This document shows positions 13,750-25,917 of a stretch of DNA of 64,000 nt, one piece after another. This DNA comes from Parus major. Taxonomy: Eukaryota > Chordata > Aves > Passeriformes > Paridae. The translations under genes were made by a program, and so were the position numbers. The stretch lies in assembly GCF_001522545.3 (NCBI RefSeq), contig NC_031769.1, forward strand, positions 23,421,617-23,485,616. Direction: 5' to 3'. Position 1 is the stretch's first letter. Every line of letters starts with the position of its first letter. The notes beneath the pieces are model-generated. The model did not search any database. It was not told the origin of the DNA and saw only the letters and a list, made by a program, of their open reading frames with translations.

Positions 13750-14280
13750 AGAGTATAACCCAGAGGCTGTGTGCTGGAGATGCCAACAGCCCCAGCCCAG
13801 TGCTCTCTCTGTGCACAGGAGCGGAAAAGCCTTGCCCAACCTCCCCACTGGTGGAATCCTGAGCACTGCTCACTCTCCCCAGGGTCTGCACAGCATGCAG
13901 ACACAGACAAGCAGCCTCACAAACATTTTGGTGCTGGTCCCACATGTCCAGTTTAATTTGAGATGGCTGCAGAGCTCTTTGTTTAAATAATCTGATGTGT
14001 CTGGCCTCTACACAGGTGTCTCTAATGTTGGTTCCTTTGCCACAGGTGGCTCTGGAGTCCTTCCCAAAAAGCCCTGCCATGTGGATTGTGCTCCAGGCTC
14101 GTGCTCCTCTGCACATCCTTTTGCTGTGGTGGGGGGACAGTGGGGTTTCAGCAGCTCACAGCCCTGCAGGATGCCTGGAGCTGCAGGTGTGTGCTGTGTC
14201 TGTGTCCCCCCTGTCAGGCTCACACTCCTGCTGGGGACACCCTGGACGCTGAGGTACAGGCGGTCACTCCTTATCACCTG
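13750..14280. other. GC-rich island inside AT-rich intron
   Basis: About 530 bases are much more GC-rich than the surrounding intron and rich in CTG, CAG and CCCC words. Open frames of 60-120 codons overlap on both strands (for example 13745-14116 minus, and 13995-14323 and 14086-14358 plus). Overlapping frames on both strands point to base composition rather than a coding exon. CpG dinucleotides are sparse, so this is not a classical CpG island. It lies about 0.4 kb upstream, in the transcription sense, of the CALCR exon at 13333. It could be a GC-rich repeat of unrecognised family or a regulatory segment. Confidence 0.5.
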
Positions 14281-16977
14281 TCAAATTTTGGACCAGTTCC
14301 TTTGGCCTTCCCTCAACCATTAGCCACATGGGAGTCACTGGAATGTTTGCCCAAGTAACAAAGACAGGATAAGATCATAAACTTATCATAACTTATAAAA
14401 TAATAACCAATTGTTTGACGTTTTCTTAGATAGTGACATAGAGACTTATGAAAAACATGTTTTTTAAGCCTAATTTTAAAATAGTCTGAAAAGTCTATCT
14501 TGAAACAGAAAATTTTCTTTGCCTTTTCTAGCTCTATAATTTGATTGGTTTTGTACTTAGATTATCAGCATTTCCAGTGCATACACTTTTGCAGAGCCCA
14601 TAGCCATTTGAACATAAACAATTTCATTTTTTGTGGTTAACATTCCCACTCACTTTTCTTCATCTGATAATCAATGATAACCTGTTAATCAAATCTATTA
14701 ATTTATAAGATTCATGTTCCTAAAGTCTCAAGAAAGGAACTGATCATATGGGTGAGATGGATAAGGATAGTAGACTGAATTATGTTACTCTGACTAGAAA
14801 TACACTCTATATAGTGTCCTTGCAGAAAAAAAATTATAATCCTCCAGAATGCAACATATTTTTTAAATTATTGTGGATTTGAAGTCATTGTTTTGGGGGA
14901 CTTGTTAAAAATCAATACGTGCATCAACAATACCAAGAGGAACAGTACGTGTTATTTGAGCCTTCCATAGCTGCAGTTTGGAGATAATCTCAGACTGCCC
15001 ATGTAGCAATGTTCCCTTTTACTCATTGCCAGATGCTATCAAAAGCTGGAAAAAGTTTTCAGTCACAGATGAAAGATTAATGGAACACAGTGTGCAAGTG
15101 TTGCACTGATGATCCCATGCACCCTGCGAAGTGCACGGCTTTGGTTAATCTGCTGCAGAGTACGTATGGCAATGTCATCCATCATCCCTGCACTTCAGTG
15201 CCTAGGTAGGCACTCTGCCAGAGTATAACATGGCCTCTGTAAGGTAGAGACAAACCTTTCACCTCATGCTTTTCCTTAAAGCCAGACAAACACTGATCCT
15301 ACTGAAAACTGATCCTATTCTGAAAGTGCCAAAGTCCTGTGGATTTCTTGCTGTGGTGTGAGAATACACAACTGGGGAATAAGCACTCTTTGCTCTCCAT
15401 TCCAGTGGCTCAAACAGGTCAAACTTCTCTTCTAAACAGATTATTTTATACAGAAACAAAGCTGCAATCCAAACACTGTCCTACTGCAAGTTATTCTAGA
15501 GTGGCCCAGTAGCAGGTGGGGGATAGTGAATCTGGGCATGTGTTGGTTCTTTGTGCTAACCAGAAGAATATGGTAAAGGCTGAAAAAATACACACGTGAA
15601 AGGATGGGTAAGGCAACACTAACAAGGCAAAATGGAAGTTTTGGCTTGGGGATTATTAGAATACCTTGTAATCACTAATTTTTAAAGTTCTGTCTGTACC
15701 CTATCAGCTTGGATGGGGCACCACTTGGGCATTGCATTATTCAAAGTGGAAGAGCGACATCACATTGGACTGATCTCATATCTCTGTAGGAACCTTAAAG
15801 TTACAAAATTCACAGGCAGTTGTGCAGAGCTTCTGCAGTAAACAGAGAAATATAAACACTTCAAGAGTTGTCTGGGAAAAATGGATGACAGCAATCTCAT
15901 CCACAAGGGGAGTTTCATGGGAGCAGTGAAGTGACTTGAAAGATTAACCAGTAGCAATTATTTGCATGTGTATTGTTTGTGCCACTAAGAGCACTTTTAT
16001 GAATCATATGCTCATTAAAAAACCCTCAGTCATCTATATGTAACAAGTATCTTAATATCTGTGGAACAACATGATAGCTCCATCAATCAGGCTTTTCACA
16101 ATTAGACCAGAGCTATAGCTAGCACTTGTTAAAGGAGCCACATCAGTTTTTTGTTTATTGCTGAGTTATAAGATGGAAGAAGAAAGAAGTTATCCCCTGT
16201 TGCAGTCATGCTCAGACCATACCAGACACTGGATTCTTTGCCATTGTTTGGATAGACCTGTGCAGTGCTTAGTTTTGCAGAAGAAGGAATAGTTGATGTT
16301 GCACATCATGATTTAGTTACATCTTTGGTAAAATATTCTGGAAGAAACTTCTTCAAAAATGAAAAAAAATAATATAATGCAATGGTGACCCTAGAAAACT
16401 TCAACTCCAGTGTCCTATTAAATGAAAGATTATCACTGCCTTCAGAGTGTCTTAGTCAGCAGGAATCTTTGTAAGAGTCATATTGAGCAGTATGGGGATA
16501 GGAATTGATTTTTAAAACACAGCTGTCAAACTTGGTAAGAAACAGGACAGAAATACACAGAAGGTAAGGAGAAAAGAAGAATCTGGACAAAGAACTCAGA
16601 TTTGTCTTTTTTATAATTGTCTAAATTATATCACTTCAAGACAAGAGAATAGGACCAGCAGGAATCCAGAGCTGTCTATCTTCGTTAAATTCAGCCAAAA
16701 TCTGGATTTTGTGGTGGCAAGAGAAGGGCTCTCCCAGTGTCAGAGCAGGAAGGCAAGGCTGTATGTGAATGTTCTTCAATTGTAAGAGGCAACAACACAT
16801 TAATTACCATCTGATTAATCATCATCTAATTGCTTATGGATGCATATGGATTTGCTTTCAAATTGCTCTTCTGGAAACTCTGCTCCTGGCGCTACATGAA
16901 GAGTTATGAATAATAGTTTACAAAAGGGAACTAAAGACAGAAACCCAACAAAGCAGAGAACTGAGGCAGTTGTTAAA

Positions 16978-17014
16978 TGTGAACCAAAGATGCTAAATGC
17001 ATCTTTGGTTCACA
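16978..17014. repeat. Perfect 16-bp inverted repeat with 5-base spacer
   Basis: The arms at 16978-16993 (starting tgtgaaccaaagat) and 16999-17014 (starting gcatctttggttca) are exact complements around a taaat spacer. It can fold into a strong hairpin on either strand. It has no target-site duplication or internal body, so a MITE is not shown. It sits deep in the CALCR intron (13334-21047). Confidence 0.9.
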
Positions 17015-20000
17015 AAGTGGGGTGGATACTCTTCTTAAGCACTGCTTTCTGCCAAAAGGTAAAGAGAGTGAAACTGAGATGAAAAGGGGTGTCTGCCACA
17101 AAAATAATCATCCACATTTGGCTCCCTTGCTCTATGACTGCACCAAAATAATCCTGACTAAATGGGCTGTACAGGGACAGTGAGGTGGGCAATATAAGAC
17201 TCCCCTGCCACAAACCCAACAGCCCACAGGTGGCACAGGGCAAGGCTCAGCTCCTCCTGTTGCCCTCAGCAAACCTGACTTGCTAGAAGACCATTATAGT
17301 CACAATGTATTTTCTTCCATCAGTAAGAATATTGCCAGCATGAATTACATACTGCATTCCTTGAAAACGGAACTCCAAACAATTTCAGTGTGACTTGGAA
17401 CCATTTCAGTGGGATTATACCAAATATTAACATGTCTAAAATATAAATATAAAATACAATTCAAAAGAATTGCGTGTTGCCTGAATAGGAGCATATAAAA
17501 TAGACCTGCTCAGAGCTTCACAGCCAGAAGTGGATGAGACAATGAATTTCCTGCTGTCACTGGCATTAAAGCAGTAGGTCTTGTTATGTCTTCCAGACAA
17601 ATTGATTTGTTTTTATGCATTATCACATTGCGCATGATGTGCACTGCAAGAAAGAGATTGCTTCTTTCAGAACACAGATTCCTGTCTAGTAAGAACTGAT
17701 CTAAGTTCAGTGAAATAAGTGGGACTACACTTGGTATCTAACTGTGAAGTTGTCAGACAGAAAATGAAGAGAGCATTGAGCATGTTCTCCTTCACTTTGT
17801 TTCTGTGTTCTTTTCTTCAAAATATGATTTCATCTTGTTTACTTTTTAACAATTTCTATCAATTTCTTGTTGGCATCAGTGCTGAATGCTGTTTGGGATC
17901 AGATACAGAGGGCTGGTATTTGGCACCCACAGACACAGATGGGAGGAGGATTTGATACTATGCTGACAATAATGTTTCACTTTTCAATTATGAATGATGT
18001 AAGTATCAAAGCAAAAAAGTATAGAGGAAAGACATTATTTTATTACAGGTCTCAAAGATATACAGGGCCTCTTAATGAAGGGACATGGCCATCAATTAGC
18101 TGATATGCAGTGGTTGAGCAGAACTTGGTGTAACCTAAAAGAACACAGCATGAAATACTTGTTTCAGAAATCCATGGGGTTACTTGCTTTCCTAAAATAC
18201 ATGCTGAGGTACTTGGATATCAGAGACTCGATGGGGAGGAAATCTGACAGTCACTACAGTTTTCTTCATGGAAATTTCATATTTTTCAGGATGAAATTTC
18301 TGTTTCTCAGCAGAAAACTGGCTGAATAAGTTACCAAAGGAAATAATGACTTGTGACACAAAACCTGACAGACTTCTCAGGACAGTTCAGCCTGTGCTTT
18401 TGGCCACCTGTTAGTGGCAGCCACTTTCATTAGCAGTTGACAGACTTGACAGACAAGACTCCCTCATTGTTTCCTGTCTCCCTCCTACTTTAGTAAGTCT
18501 CTGTGTGGCAACCAGCCACCTGTAAAGCAAAGGCTGACTACCCACCAGTTTGAGGCCACATCTGTAACACCTGCTGGGTTACCCAACAGCAGTTCTAGGA
18601 GAGCAGGAGATGCTAAGCTGCTGCCAGAACTGGGAAACAGGGTTGACTGACCAGTATGCAGAAAGAGAGGCTGACAGGTGCTGATGAAGAGAAGAGAAAT
18701 GTGCTACTGGAAAATACTGGTGCAGAAGACCAGAGGTATTGCTCCTAAAGAGGACAGCAGAGAGAACAGTAGGAAATTGATTACTGAAGGATGCTTTTCT
18801 TCCTATGGATGTGTACAGAGAAGAGGAATACGAAAAAGTTACCAAATTTCAACTTTTAAGTCTTGCCAGAAAGAGTAACTGCAGTATGCACACACTGTGG
18901 GCCAGACTTCATGACAAGCATTTGTACATTCAGGAGTGATTTGCAATCAGTGTTCAAGCCACAGACCTTGGTGTTAATATGCATCAGTAAGTAGAGCGAG
19001 ATGCTTCTCCATGGATGGTTCCAAGTGCTACTTTGAAGAGTGCTGCTGTAGCAGAGCAATTAGTTCAGGACAAGTCACAGGAGACAGACAAGAGGAAAAG
19101 CTGAGAATAGGTGGCTGGGGAGCAAGTAAGATAGTGGCTCTGAAATCACCCCCCTCTATGAAGGATGAGGACCTTTAGTTATGGGGAAACTTCTGTGATC
19201 ACAAGGCTGCCCAACACCCACCTTTGCAGGTACAAGCTGATTATTGCATGGAATATACATAAACTAAGACTGTTAGAGCTACTTTTTTTTTTTCTTGAAA
19301 ACCATGGAAGCAGGGAAAGGAAGGACTTGTAATAAATCTTCCTACTCATAAAGAGGGCTGTTGCTGTGTGGGAAGGATATCATGAGTAAAATGGGGTCTG
19401 AAGCAGAAGTACAGATGACATCCTAGAGGCACTTCTAATGTGCATGCAGGAAAAACTTGTGCAACCTCAGGATCCAGAACCTCAGGCTCTCTCTTGAATG
19501 TCTGGGAACTGAAACAAGTTTAGCCAATTCTTCTAAAACGCTCTTTTGTAAACTTTTGTGCAAATAGTCTAATGGTTGAAGCACTGGTTCACAGAGAGGG
19601 AGACATGAGAGAAGCCAATCCTGCAGCTGTGGGTCTCAGCTTCTCAGTCTCTTGTCCCCAGGTGCTCCAATGATGAGCCATGAGCATGATCCTGCTCCAA
19701 GACTCCTCCTTGAACACCATGACACTGTACAGAAAAGATATCAAGTCTTGTGAAGAAAGGGCACAAAAGACAAGACCTTGTGATTTGGTGCCCATTGCCT
19801 GTCTCAGGGGTGTAAATTGCTGTAAAGATTTATTGGCTTGGTCTCAGGGTGTTTCCACAGGAAGTGGATAATGACCTTGCCACATGAGCTCACTTTGCAT
19901 GCACAGGATTCCTGAGCAGACAGATGTCCTTCAATCCATCCTGTCCAATGCCTACTTCCACTAGAAAGAGGGGAGTTCCTTCACCAAAGATTGAACGGAG

Positions 20001-21047
20001 GTCAGACTGGGTCTGACATTGGAAATTTGCAATTTGCTGTGTGAATTTTGTAATTATGGATGGCTTGATTTATGAAGAACAGAAATAAAAAGCAATCTGG
20101 CTACTACTGTAAATGGGATTCAGCAAAATATATACAGGGTTTGATCCAACCTGGAAACTCCTCAGTTTCTAAATAAGCAATAAGCTCAAGAAAAGAAACA
20201 ATTTTAGCTATTGGTGTTGGATAATTAACTCACATCTATGCAATAGTCTGTTTGCTGCATTTCCAGTTGGGCACATGCATTTTGAGTTAAGCTTGCTGAA
20301 AACTTTCAAATTTATGCACCCTCCCTCCCAAATGTTTAATTTCATGGCTCTTAACTGCAGTTCGGGCATGGTGACTATGTGGAATTTAGCACACTGTGGC
20401 ATCAAGCACCACCTATAAGCAACATGTCCTGAGCATGGAACACACAATTGTGCCTCTCTTCAAACTGTACTCTTGGCAATATTAAACTTGTGTCTAATAT
20501 TTCCTTGTATCTATTTAGAAATACTTCCACTGATTTTTCATTTTCCCTTTTAAACATTCTTCAATTACTTCTCTCAGCCTGCTTTTAGTATTTGTATGTA
20601 TGAATAATTCAGCTAAGAACTGAAATTCAAACTTAACATTATTTCTGCCCATCTTCTTTCATAAAATTATATTTTACAATAAAAACTGAATAAAGAACAT
20701 ACTGATACATGTTTCAAGCACATAAAAATCTTCTCTTCATTATAAAAACTTAGAATGAGGTACTAAGAATATTTTGATATTGTAATTCAAAAGCTGACAT
20801 TTTCATAAATTAGGTTCCATAAATCCATGGGTTATATTTACATAAATATAAATACATACAAGATATTTTTTAAATGAAAATGTGTAAATTATGGAACCGA
20901 AAAGCTTGATGTGTTTTAATTTCAACCAAACTTCCAGAGATTTCAGAGCACTGCAAAAATGTCACTGGACTGAGCACATCCACTCAATGGCTCAAATGTT
21001 TTAAAGACATCCTTTGAGAGATAAAATGATAAAAAGAAATACTGTAC

Positions 21048-21158
21048 CAGTTGGGTCAAAGTCTGGAAAATAATCTGGACAATTCTGAGCAGTGAGCCTT
21101 CCAGCAGGTGTGTCATCCCAGCACAACCAGCCATCCCACGTTCGGTTGCAGAACAGAC
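21048..21158 (-). CDS. CALCR: CALCR exon: core of hormone-binding domain ([12 protein letters not shown])
   Basis: This 111-base exon has an acceptor ending gtccag and a gtacag donor, and it enters and leaves in phase 1. The translation runs [19 protein letters not shown] and continues to [12 protein letters not shown]. It holds cysteines 2, 3 and 4 of the six, the invariant WDGW tryptophans of class B1 receptors and a sequon at NRT. The conserved aspartate in the tryptophan/aspartate core is known to hold the fold of this domain. [10 protein letters not shown] is the CALCR version; CALCRL has a different sequence after WLCW. The exon lies 7.7 kb upstream of the next coding exon (13333) and 3.2 kb downstream of the previous one. 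The residues are nearly invariant, so this is the firmest call in the window. Confidence 0.95.
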
Positions 21159-22775
21159 CTGGACATTTAAGAGGATTGCAAGAGTTAATGCCATAAAAAA
21201 GCCCTTCCTGAACACCTCGAATGTCAAGGAGTATTGCTGCCTGCAGTCAAACAATTTTCTTTTTTGTAGTATACCCCTTCATTATTTTTACACTTAGAGT
21301 GGCATTCAGGTGCTACAAAATACTTGTTTTTACTGACCTGAAGTCAGTGGTGTTCATTTTACTGGAAAGTTATGTTTGAAAGCATGTTGAACTGAACTTT
21401 GAATATAGCGTCCAATCCTACAAATTTCTCTTTTTGTTCCTTTTTCTGTCAGCTCTAAGCAGGTACACTAGAAGTACCCAAAGACCTGTGAGGCATCTGC
21501 TTTTCATTTCACCTTTTGCTGCTCAGCAGGTCTGAAAATCAGGCACTCAAAATGCCAAGGTTGGAAGCATTTTTGGAGACATGCCAGCAAAAAGCAGCAT
21601 TTTCAGAGACAGGTTCCTGTAAGGCTGTTGCCTTGTTCATCACCAGAGGTTGGGGATGTAGCTACAAACCCAATGAAGCAGGTGCAAGACTGGTCTGTAG
21701 CTGGCAGATTCTGCCTGCTGATGCTGTCTAGGTAGGCAAGCTGTGATTCTGTCCTCATCGTGCCCCTTCTGGGAAGGCAGAGCTGTTGAGGCTGTGGGAT
21801 ATTCAAACAGCAGCAGTGCTGGGAGGCAGAGCACAGCTCATTGCTGACCCCGTTACAGAGGCTGTACATGCCATGGTCCTCAGAAATTGTGCTCTAGGAC
21901 TGATTGCTGTAATGTGTAACATGACTCCTTGTGGATTTATACAAGAAACACTTTAAACCCTCCTCCCCCCAACTTCCTGGATATTTTCCATTGAAAACTA
22001 GTTTGTTTTGGGGAAAAAAGTATTTCTCAGCAAGACCATCAGGTGAAAGTAAAATAGAATAAAAAGATACATCTTAGCATTTTTTTTTAATCTAGGTCTG
22101 AAAATTGGAGGTTGGTTTTGAGAGAATCATAATAGAAGGGACCTAATAACCACTGGAAGTTATTAACATATGGGTATTTAGTTGCTTCTAGAACTTTTGA
22201 AACTATCCACGGATAAACATTCTTACTGAAGCAAGGAAGCTGTACAAAGACACCTAAATTGTTCCAATTTGCACCAATAACTGTTTGTAAGTCAAGTAGC
22301 TGTTAATCAAAAAGAAAAAGCATAAAAATTTCAAAATTCATTTTTTCCAGATTACATCTTGTTCAGAAAATAAATTTTTATGTATACTTTTTCTTCATTA
22401 GCTAAGATTTTATGCACATATATTTTTCAGTTATCAAGTGATAACAAATGTGCTAATGTTACTTGTTCACTTAATTAACCAGTCATCATATCAGCAGGTT
22501 TCTATCTTTCCTTCAGGGCATTGTCATGTTCTTTGAAATATATCTGAAAAACTTTTAGGAATATTTTTGCAGTATCAAAGAAAAAGAAGAGTAGAAGATG
22601 ATTGCAATTTGAGCTTGTTTTTGAAAAGTAATGCCAGATGGAGTTGAAGACACTGTCTGGCTTTAAAACTTTAAATCCTTTGCCTGGCCTGATAAAGAAA
22701 AATAATCAGAGAGGTCAATTTATGCATCATGGGCTTGTCTTCCAAAGTAATTATCAGGATGTATATATATCTGCA

Positions 22776-22841
22776 CACACATTTATCTATCTATTTATCT
22801 ATGGATACATGTACACACACATATATACACACACACACACT
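22776..22841. repeat. (ATCT)n-like and (CA)n simple repeats
   Basis: An imperfect ATCT/TTAT run (22784-22803) is followed by a short CA/TA alternation with eight or so CA units ending at 22841. It lies in the CALCR intron between 21158 and 24328. It is short and interrupted, and only modestly repetitive. Confidence 0.7.
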
Positions 22842-23790
22842 GTGCTGCTCTGGAGGGCTGGTCATGTGTTTCCATGTGCCTGAGCTCCTCATTTTATTAT
22901 GTCTTCAGTTCAGAACACAACTTCAGTCGTGCTGGCACCATTCTGTAGTCACCCATTATCTTCATTCTGAGTTACAAATTAATTAAGTGCATGTTGCTAT
23001 GAACTAACAGACCCCGTTGGCACCACTCAAATCTGGCTGTCAGCTGAAGGAATGCAGGCACTTCCCTGCTGTCCTTCTGCAACAGCACCATCCTTGAGAA
23101 CACTACTAGGAATTCATGTCTGGATACATATGAGTTCCCAGCTCACCCTGGAAAATCTGCCCTTTGCAACTTATCACATCAGCAAAGAGCAAAAGAAAGG
23201 TGAATCCAGTGGTTACTGCCAATGGATGCAAAAATTAGGTGTTTTCATTAGGCTTATTTATGTCTGAAACATTATTGCTTCTATCCAATAACCTGTTTAA
23301 ACAACTTGTGGGTATTCCCCATTATTCACCTGAATTAAAACCTATTTTAAGCAGTAGGAATCTCTATATTAATTTCCAAATATTTCTAAATCAAGACCTT
23401 ATTATCTTAACATCTAAATCTTCTTTGAGTCTAACAGAGCCCAGTAAAATTTTTAAGATAAAGAGCAGTAGAAATGTCTTCATTCTTGTATTACAAAAAA
23501 ATCCCACATTATCTCCAACACTGCTATTGTGTTGGGTGTTTTTGTTAATTATTTAAAATGTATTTTCCCTTTAAACTATGTCCTCAATATCTGCTGATTA
23601 CTTGCATAAGTCACACACTACCTGTGATATTTTTTTCTCTAGCTCCTCATATCTTCATTCATATCTTGTGAGAAAAAGTGACCAGAGCTCTCAGTCCCAA
23701 ACGGAAATGCTGCTTTATATTATGCAATTGCAGCACCACTATTATTTGTGATGTCCCTTTTTATTAGACTTCGTATTCGCCTCATATTCA

Positions 23791-23840
23791 ATAAAGATAT
23801 TTAAAAACCTCCTTTATAAAGATATTTATAAACCTCCTAT
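23791..23840 (+). repeat. 25-bp direct tandem duplication
   Basis: Two back-to-back 25-base units start ataaagatattta and end aacctcct, differing at only a few positions. A third, partial relative (ttttataaacctcttt) follows at about 23854-23870. It is 0.5 kb downstream of the CALCR exon at 24328-24481 in the transcription sense. Confidence 0.85.
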
Positions 23841-24327
23841 TATAAACTTCAGTGTTTTATAAACCTCTTTTTCCTATTGTTGCTGCTGAATGTAGAATAC
23901 ATGGAATTTGTGCTGGTACAGAGCACAACACCCAGCAGTCAATACACAAATGGCAAAAAATTGAAAGAGTGAGTGGAACAAACAGAACAACATCTATATT
24001 TAAGATTCACAATCAGGTATGACCTTGCTGAGAGGTTCAGGAAAATGCTACTCCCCAGGCAAGAACAAGAGAGATTCAAGCAGCAAAGCACTGAGCCAGA
24101 AATGCAGGTGACAGAAGATGGAGGAGCCGTTAATTCCCTGGGCTCCTTCCAGGATTTTCCCTTTCTTTGCATTTAGGAGGATGCTAAATAAATGAGTTCG
24201 ATTACTGCTTGTGGAAAGGAAACTGCACCCTGAGGAAGACTATGTGTTAGTATAGAGAAGAAAATATTTCTTTATAGCTATATAACCATGCATGGCAAAA
24301 TACAGATTTTTAAAAAACCTCTTTTAC

Positions 24328-24481
24328 CTTTTTTCTTGTATGGAGGAGCTCTGTTCATCCTCTCATAACATTTGAATTGTGAATCTATTATCTTCTGCCG
24401 TATGACTGAATTTTCTGTTACTACAGGCTCTAATGTAGGATCAGTATAATTTACAGTAGAAGAAAGACTTGGAACAATTCT
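24328..24481 (-). CDS. CALCR: CALCR exon: N-terminal tail and first conserved cysteine
   Basis: This 154-base exon starts in phase 0 after an acceptor (tttccatacag) and ends in phase 1 at a gtaaaag donor. It encodes 51 residues plus one base. The first part is a poorly conserved, Ser/Thr/Val-rich N-terminal tail with one N-glycosylation sequon (NYT). The second part carries the helical segment with the motif QFKCYERM, which corresponds to QYKCYDRM in the mammalian receptor. Its cysteine is the first of the six that form the disulphides of the hormone-binding domain. The last residues, PPYKKK, are strongly basic where the human protein reads PAYQGE. The split glycine codon is completed by the next exon at 21158. 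Identity is strong because both flanking joins keep frame and the cysteine motif is specific. Confidence 0.9.
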
Positions 24482-24977
24482 CTGTATGGAAAGGAAAAGG
24501 TGTTAGTACAACTGAATAAACAAAAAGTATTAAATTAAAAAAAAATAAAAATGTGAGGACCAGAAACTTCTATTATGCATTCTTGAAAGGCCTTTTATTT
24601 GCACATATGTTTATCATTATGATGGGCCTCATATTACTTATGAAGTAAATGTTGTATTTTATTATTTTACCTCATGAACACATAAGATTTTAACCAAGCC
24701 ATTTTTCATGGTGAAGAGAGGATCATTAAGTACTTGATAAACTCTTCAAAATCTTTGCAAGAGAATTTTCTATCTTCCCAAAGTTACACCCATGTATTTC
24801 TACTCACTTGTGCTGATTTATCTCTAGACAGTGCAGAAAAAAATACTTCAGTGCCACAGCCTTTGCTTTGAACTGATTATTTCATGTTTTAAGTCACCCA
24901 CTTTGAGCTTCTGCAGCTGTTAAGGTCATAAAAACACGGGGTAGAGTTTATACTTGATACCTGGCCTTAGCTCCTAG

Positions 24978-25025
24978 TTAAGTACTTAAGTTTGTTAAGT
25001 ACTTAAGCTTAAGTTAAGTACTTAA
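24978..25025. repeat. Three copies of palindrome TTAAGTACTTAA
   Basis: The perfect 12-base palindrome occurs at 24978-24989, 24995-25006 and 25014-25025, spaced 17 and 19 bases apart. A further palindrome, CTTAAGCTTAAG, links the second and third. The cluster lies about 0.5 kb upstream (transcription sense) of the CALCR exon at 24481. It could be a small repeat expansion or a cluster of homeodomain-type sites; the sequence alone does not decide. Confidence 0.9.
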
Positions 25026-25176
25026 ATTTGATAGTCTAAATAGAAAGTTCCTCTTTGATCTAGTGGCATCTTCTGAATTATTCCATTTTGAGCTGCCTGC
25101 TGGTTAAAGGAAAGCATCATTGACTCTGGAAGGCAAAGATCTCAGCTGGAGAGGTCAGTTATGCTCTTTTTCCTGC

Positions 25177-25237
25177 CATCCATCCATCCATCCATCCATC
25201 CATCCATCCATCCATCCATCCATCCATCCATCCATCC
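25177..25237. repeat. (CATC)n microsatellite
   Basis: About 15 uninterrupted copies of a CATC/ATCC tetranucleotide, in the CALCR intron 0.7 kb upstream of the exon at 24328-24481. It is followed by a pyrimidine-rich tail (tttcttccctccctgcc). It is likely length-polymorphic. Confidence 0.95.
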
Positions 25238-25861
25238 TTTCTTCCCTCCCTGCCTTGTACAGCCAAGGTCTGTGAGTGAAAATGAAAGTGTGGAGCTTTA
25301 GTTTGTTCTGTTCTGCCTCAATCCCGTATCATCACTCTTTGCTTGAAGGTGATAGTAAAATATGAGTTCCTGTTTCCCCACTCAAAAGCAACACTAATGT
25401 AGCACTTTCCTAGCTTGACCCTCTGTTTTCCCCTATATTAAATGGTACTAAAGCCGTCACAAACACATTAATTTGCAGACTGCTTCAAAATTTAGGCCTC
25501 TCATAAGCACACAAGCTTGACCTTTTTAGCAGCAAATGCTAATACAGAGATCTTTAGGTGTGCATTTGTAGTTGTTAGAAGCGAAAACATGACAGGTTTG
25601 AAATTTCAAATATTGGCTTCTTACATTTTGCTGTCCCTTTTTTATTTCACATCACCGGCAACTGTATTCCATCAACACGTTACTTTTCCCCCTCATTTTC
25701 ATACTGAAACACTTGGTAAAATATATTCCAAACAAATGTGGCAAAACCATTATATGTTTGTCTTCATTGGAAAAAAGTGCCATTACTTCTATCCAGATAC
25801 TTTTGTGTCAAACCATGTCTGTTTAATCTTTTTATAGTGTTAAATCAATTATGTTTTTCTA

Positions 25862-25917
25862 ATCTCATCTCATCTCATCATCATCTCATCTCATCTCATC
25901 TCATCTCATCTCATCTC
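25862..25917. repeat. (CATCT)n pentanucleotide microsatellite
   Basis: About 11 copies of a TCATC pentanucleotide with one shortened unit (atcatc) near 25878-25882. It lies only about 0.6 kb from the (CATC)n tract, and the two may have arisen from the same CATC-rich seed. Confidence 0.93.

Larger units (their letters stand above)
13334..21047 (-). other. CALCR: CALCR intron between exons at 21048 and 13333
   Basis: A 7.7-kb intron containing the GC-rich island (13750-14280) and the perfect inverted repeat (16978-17014). Otherwise it is AT-rich and unique-looking. Around 19565-19670 a tRNA-like start (tctaatggttgaagcactgg) faintly recalls a tRNA-derived SINE, but the rest does not support it. 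No exons or other RNA genes were seen. Confidence 0.8.
21159..24327 (-). other. CALCR: CALCR intron between exons at 24328 and 21158
   Basis: A 3.2-kb intron. It holds the short ATCT/CA simple repeats (22776-22841) and the 25-bp tandem duplication (23791-23840). Nothing else in it is recognisable. Confidence 0.85.

Noticed and set aside
13745..14116. 123-codon minus frame in the GC-rich island
   Set aside because: Equally long frames exist on the opposite strand and in other frames; explained by GC-rich composition.
19560..19680. tRNA-like start suggesting a tRNA-derived SINE
   Set aside because: Only about 20 bases fit a tRNA A-box region; no convincing B box, tail or target duplication.
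20943..21254. 103-codon minus open frame across the CALCR exon
   Set aside because: It is in a different frame from the receptor reading at 21048-21158, which has the conserved motif and splice sites.
25177..25917. CRISPR-like regular repeats
   Set aside because: The units are 4-5 bases in pure tandem with no spacers; ordinary microsatellites in a vertebrate intron.
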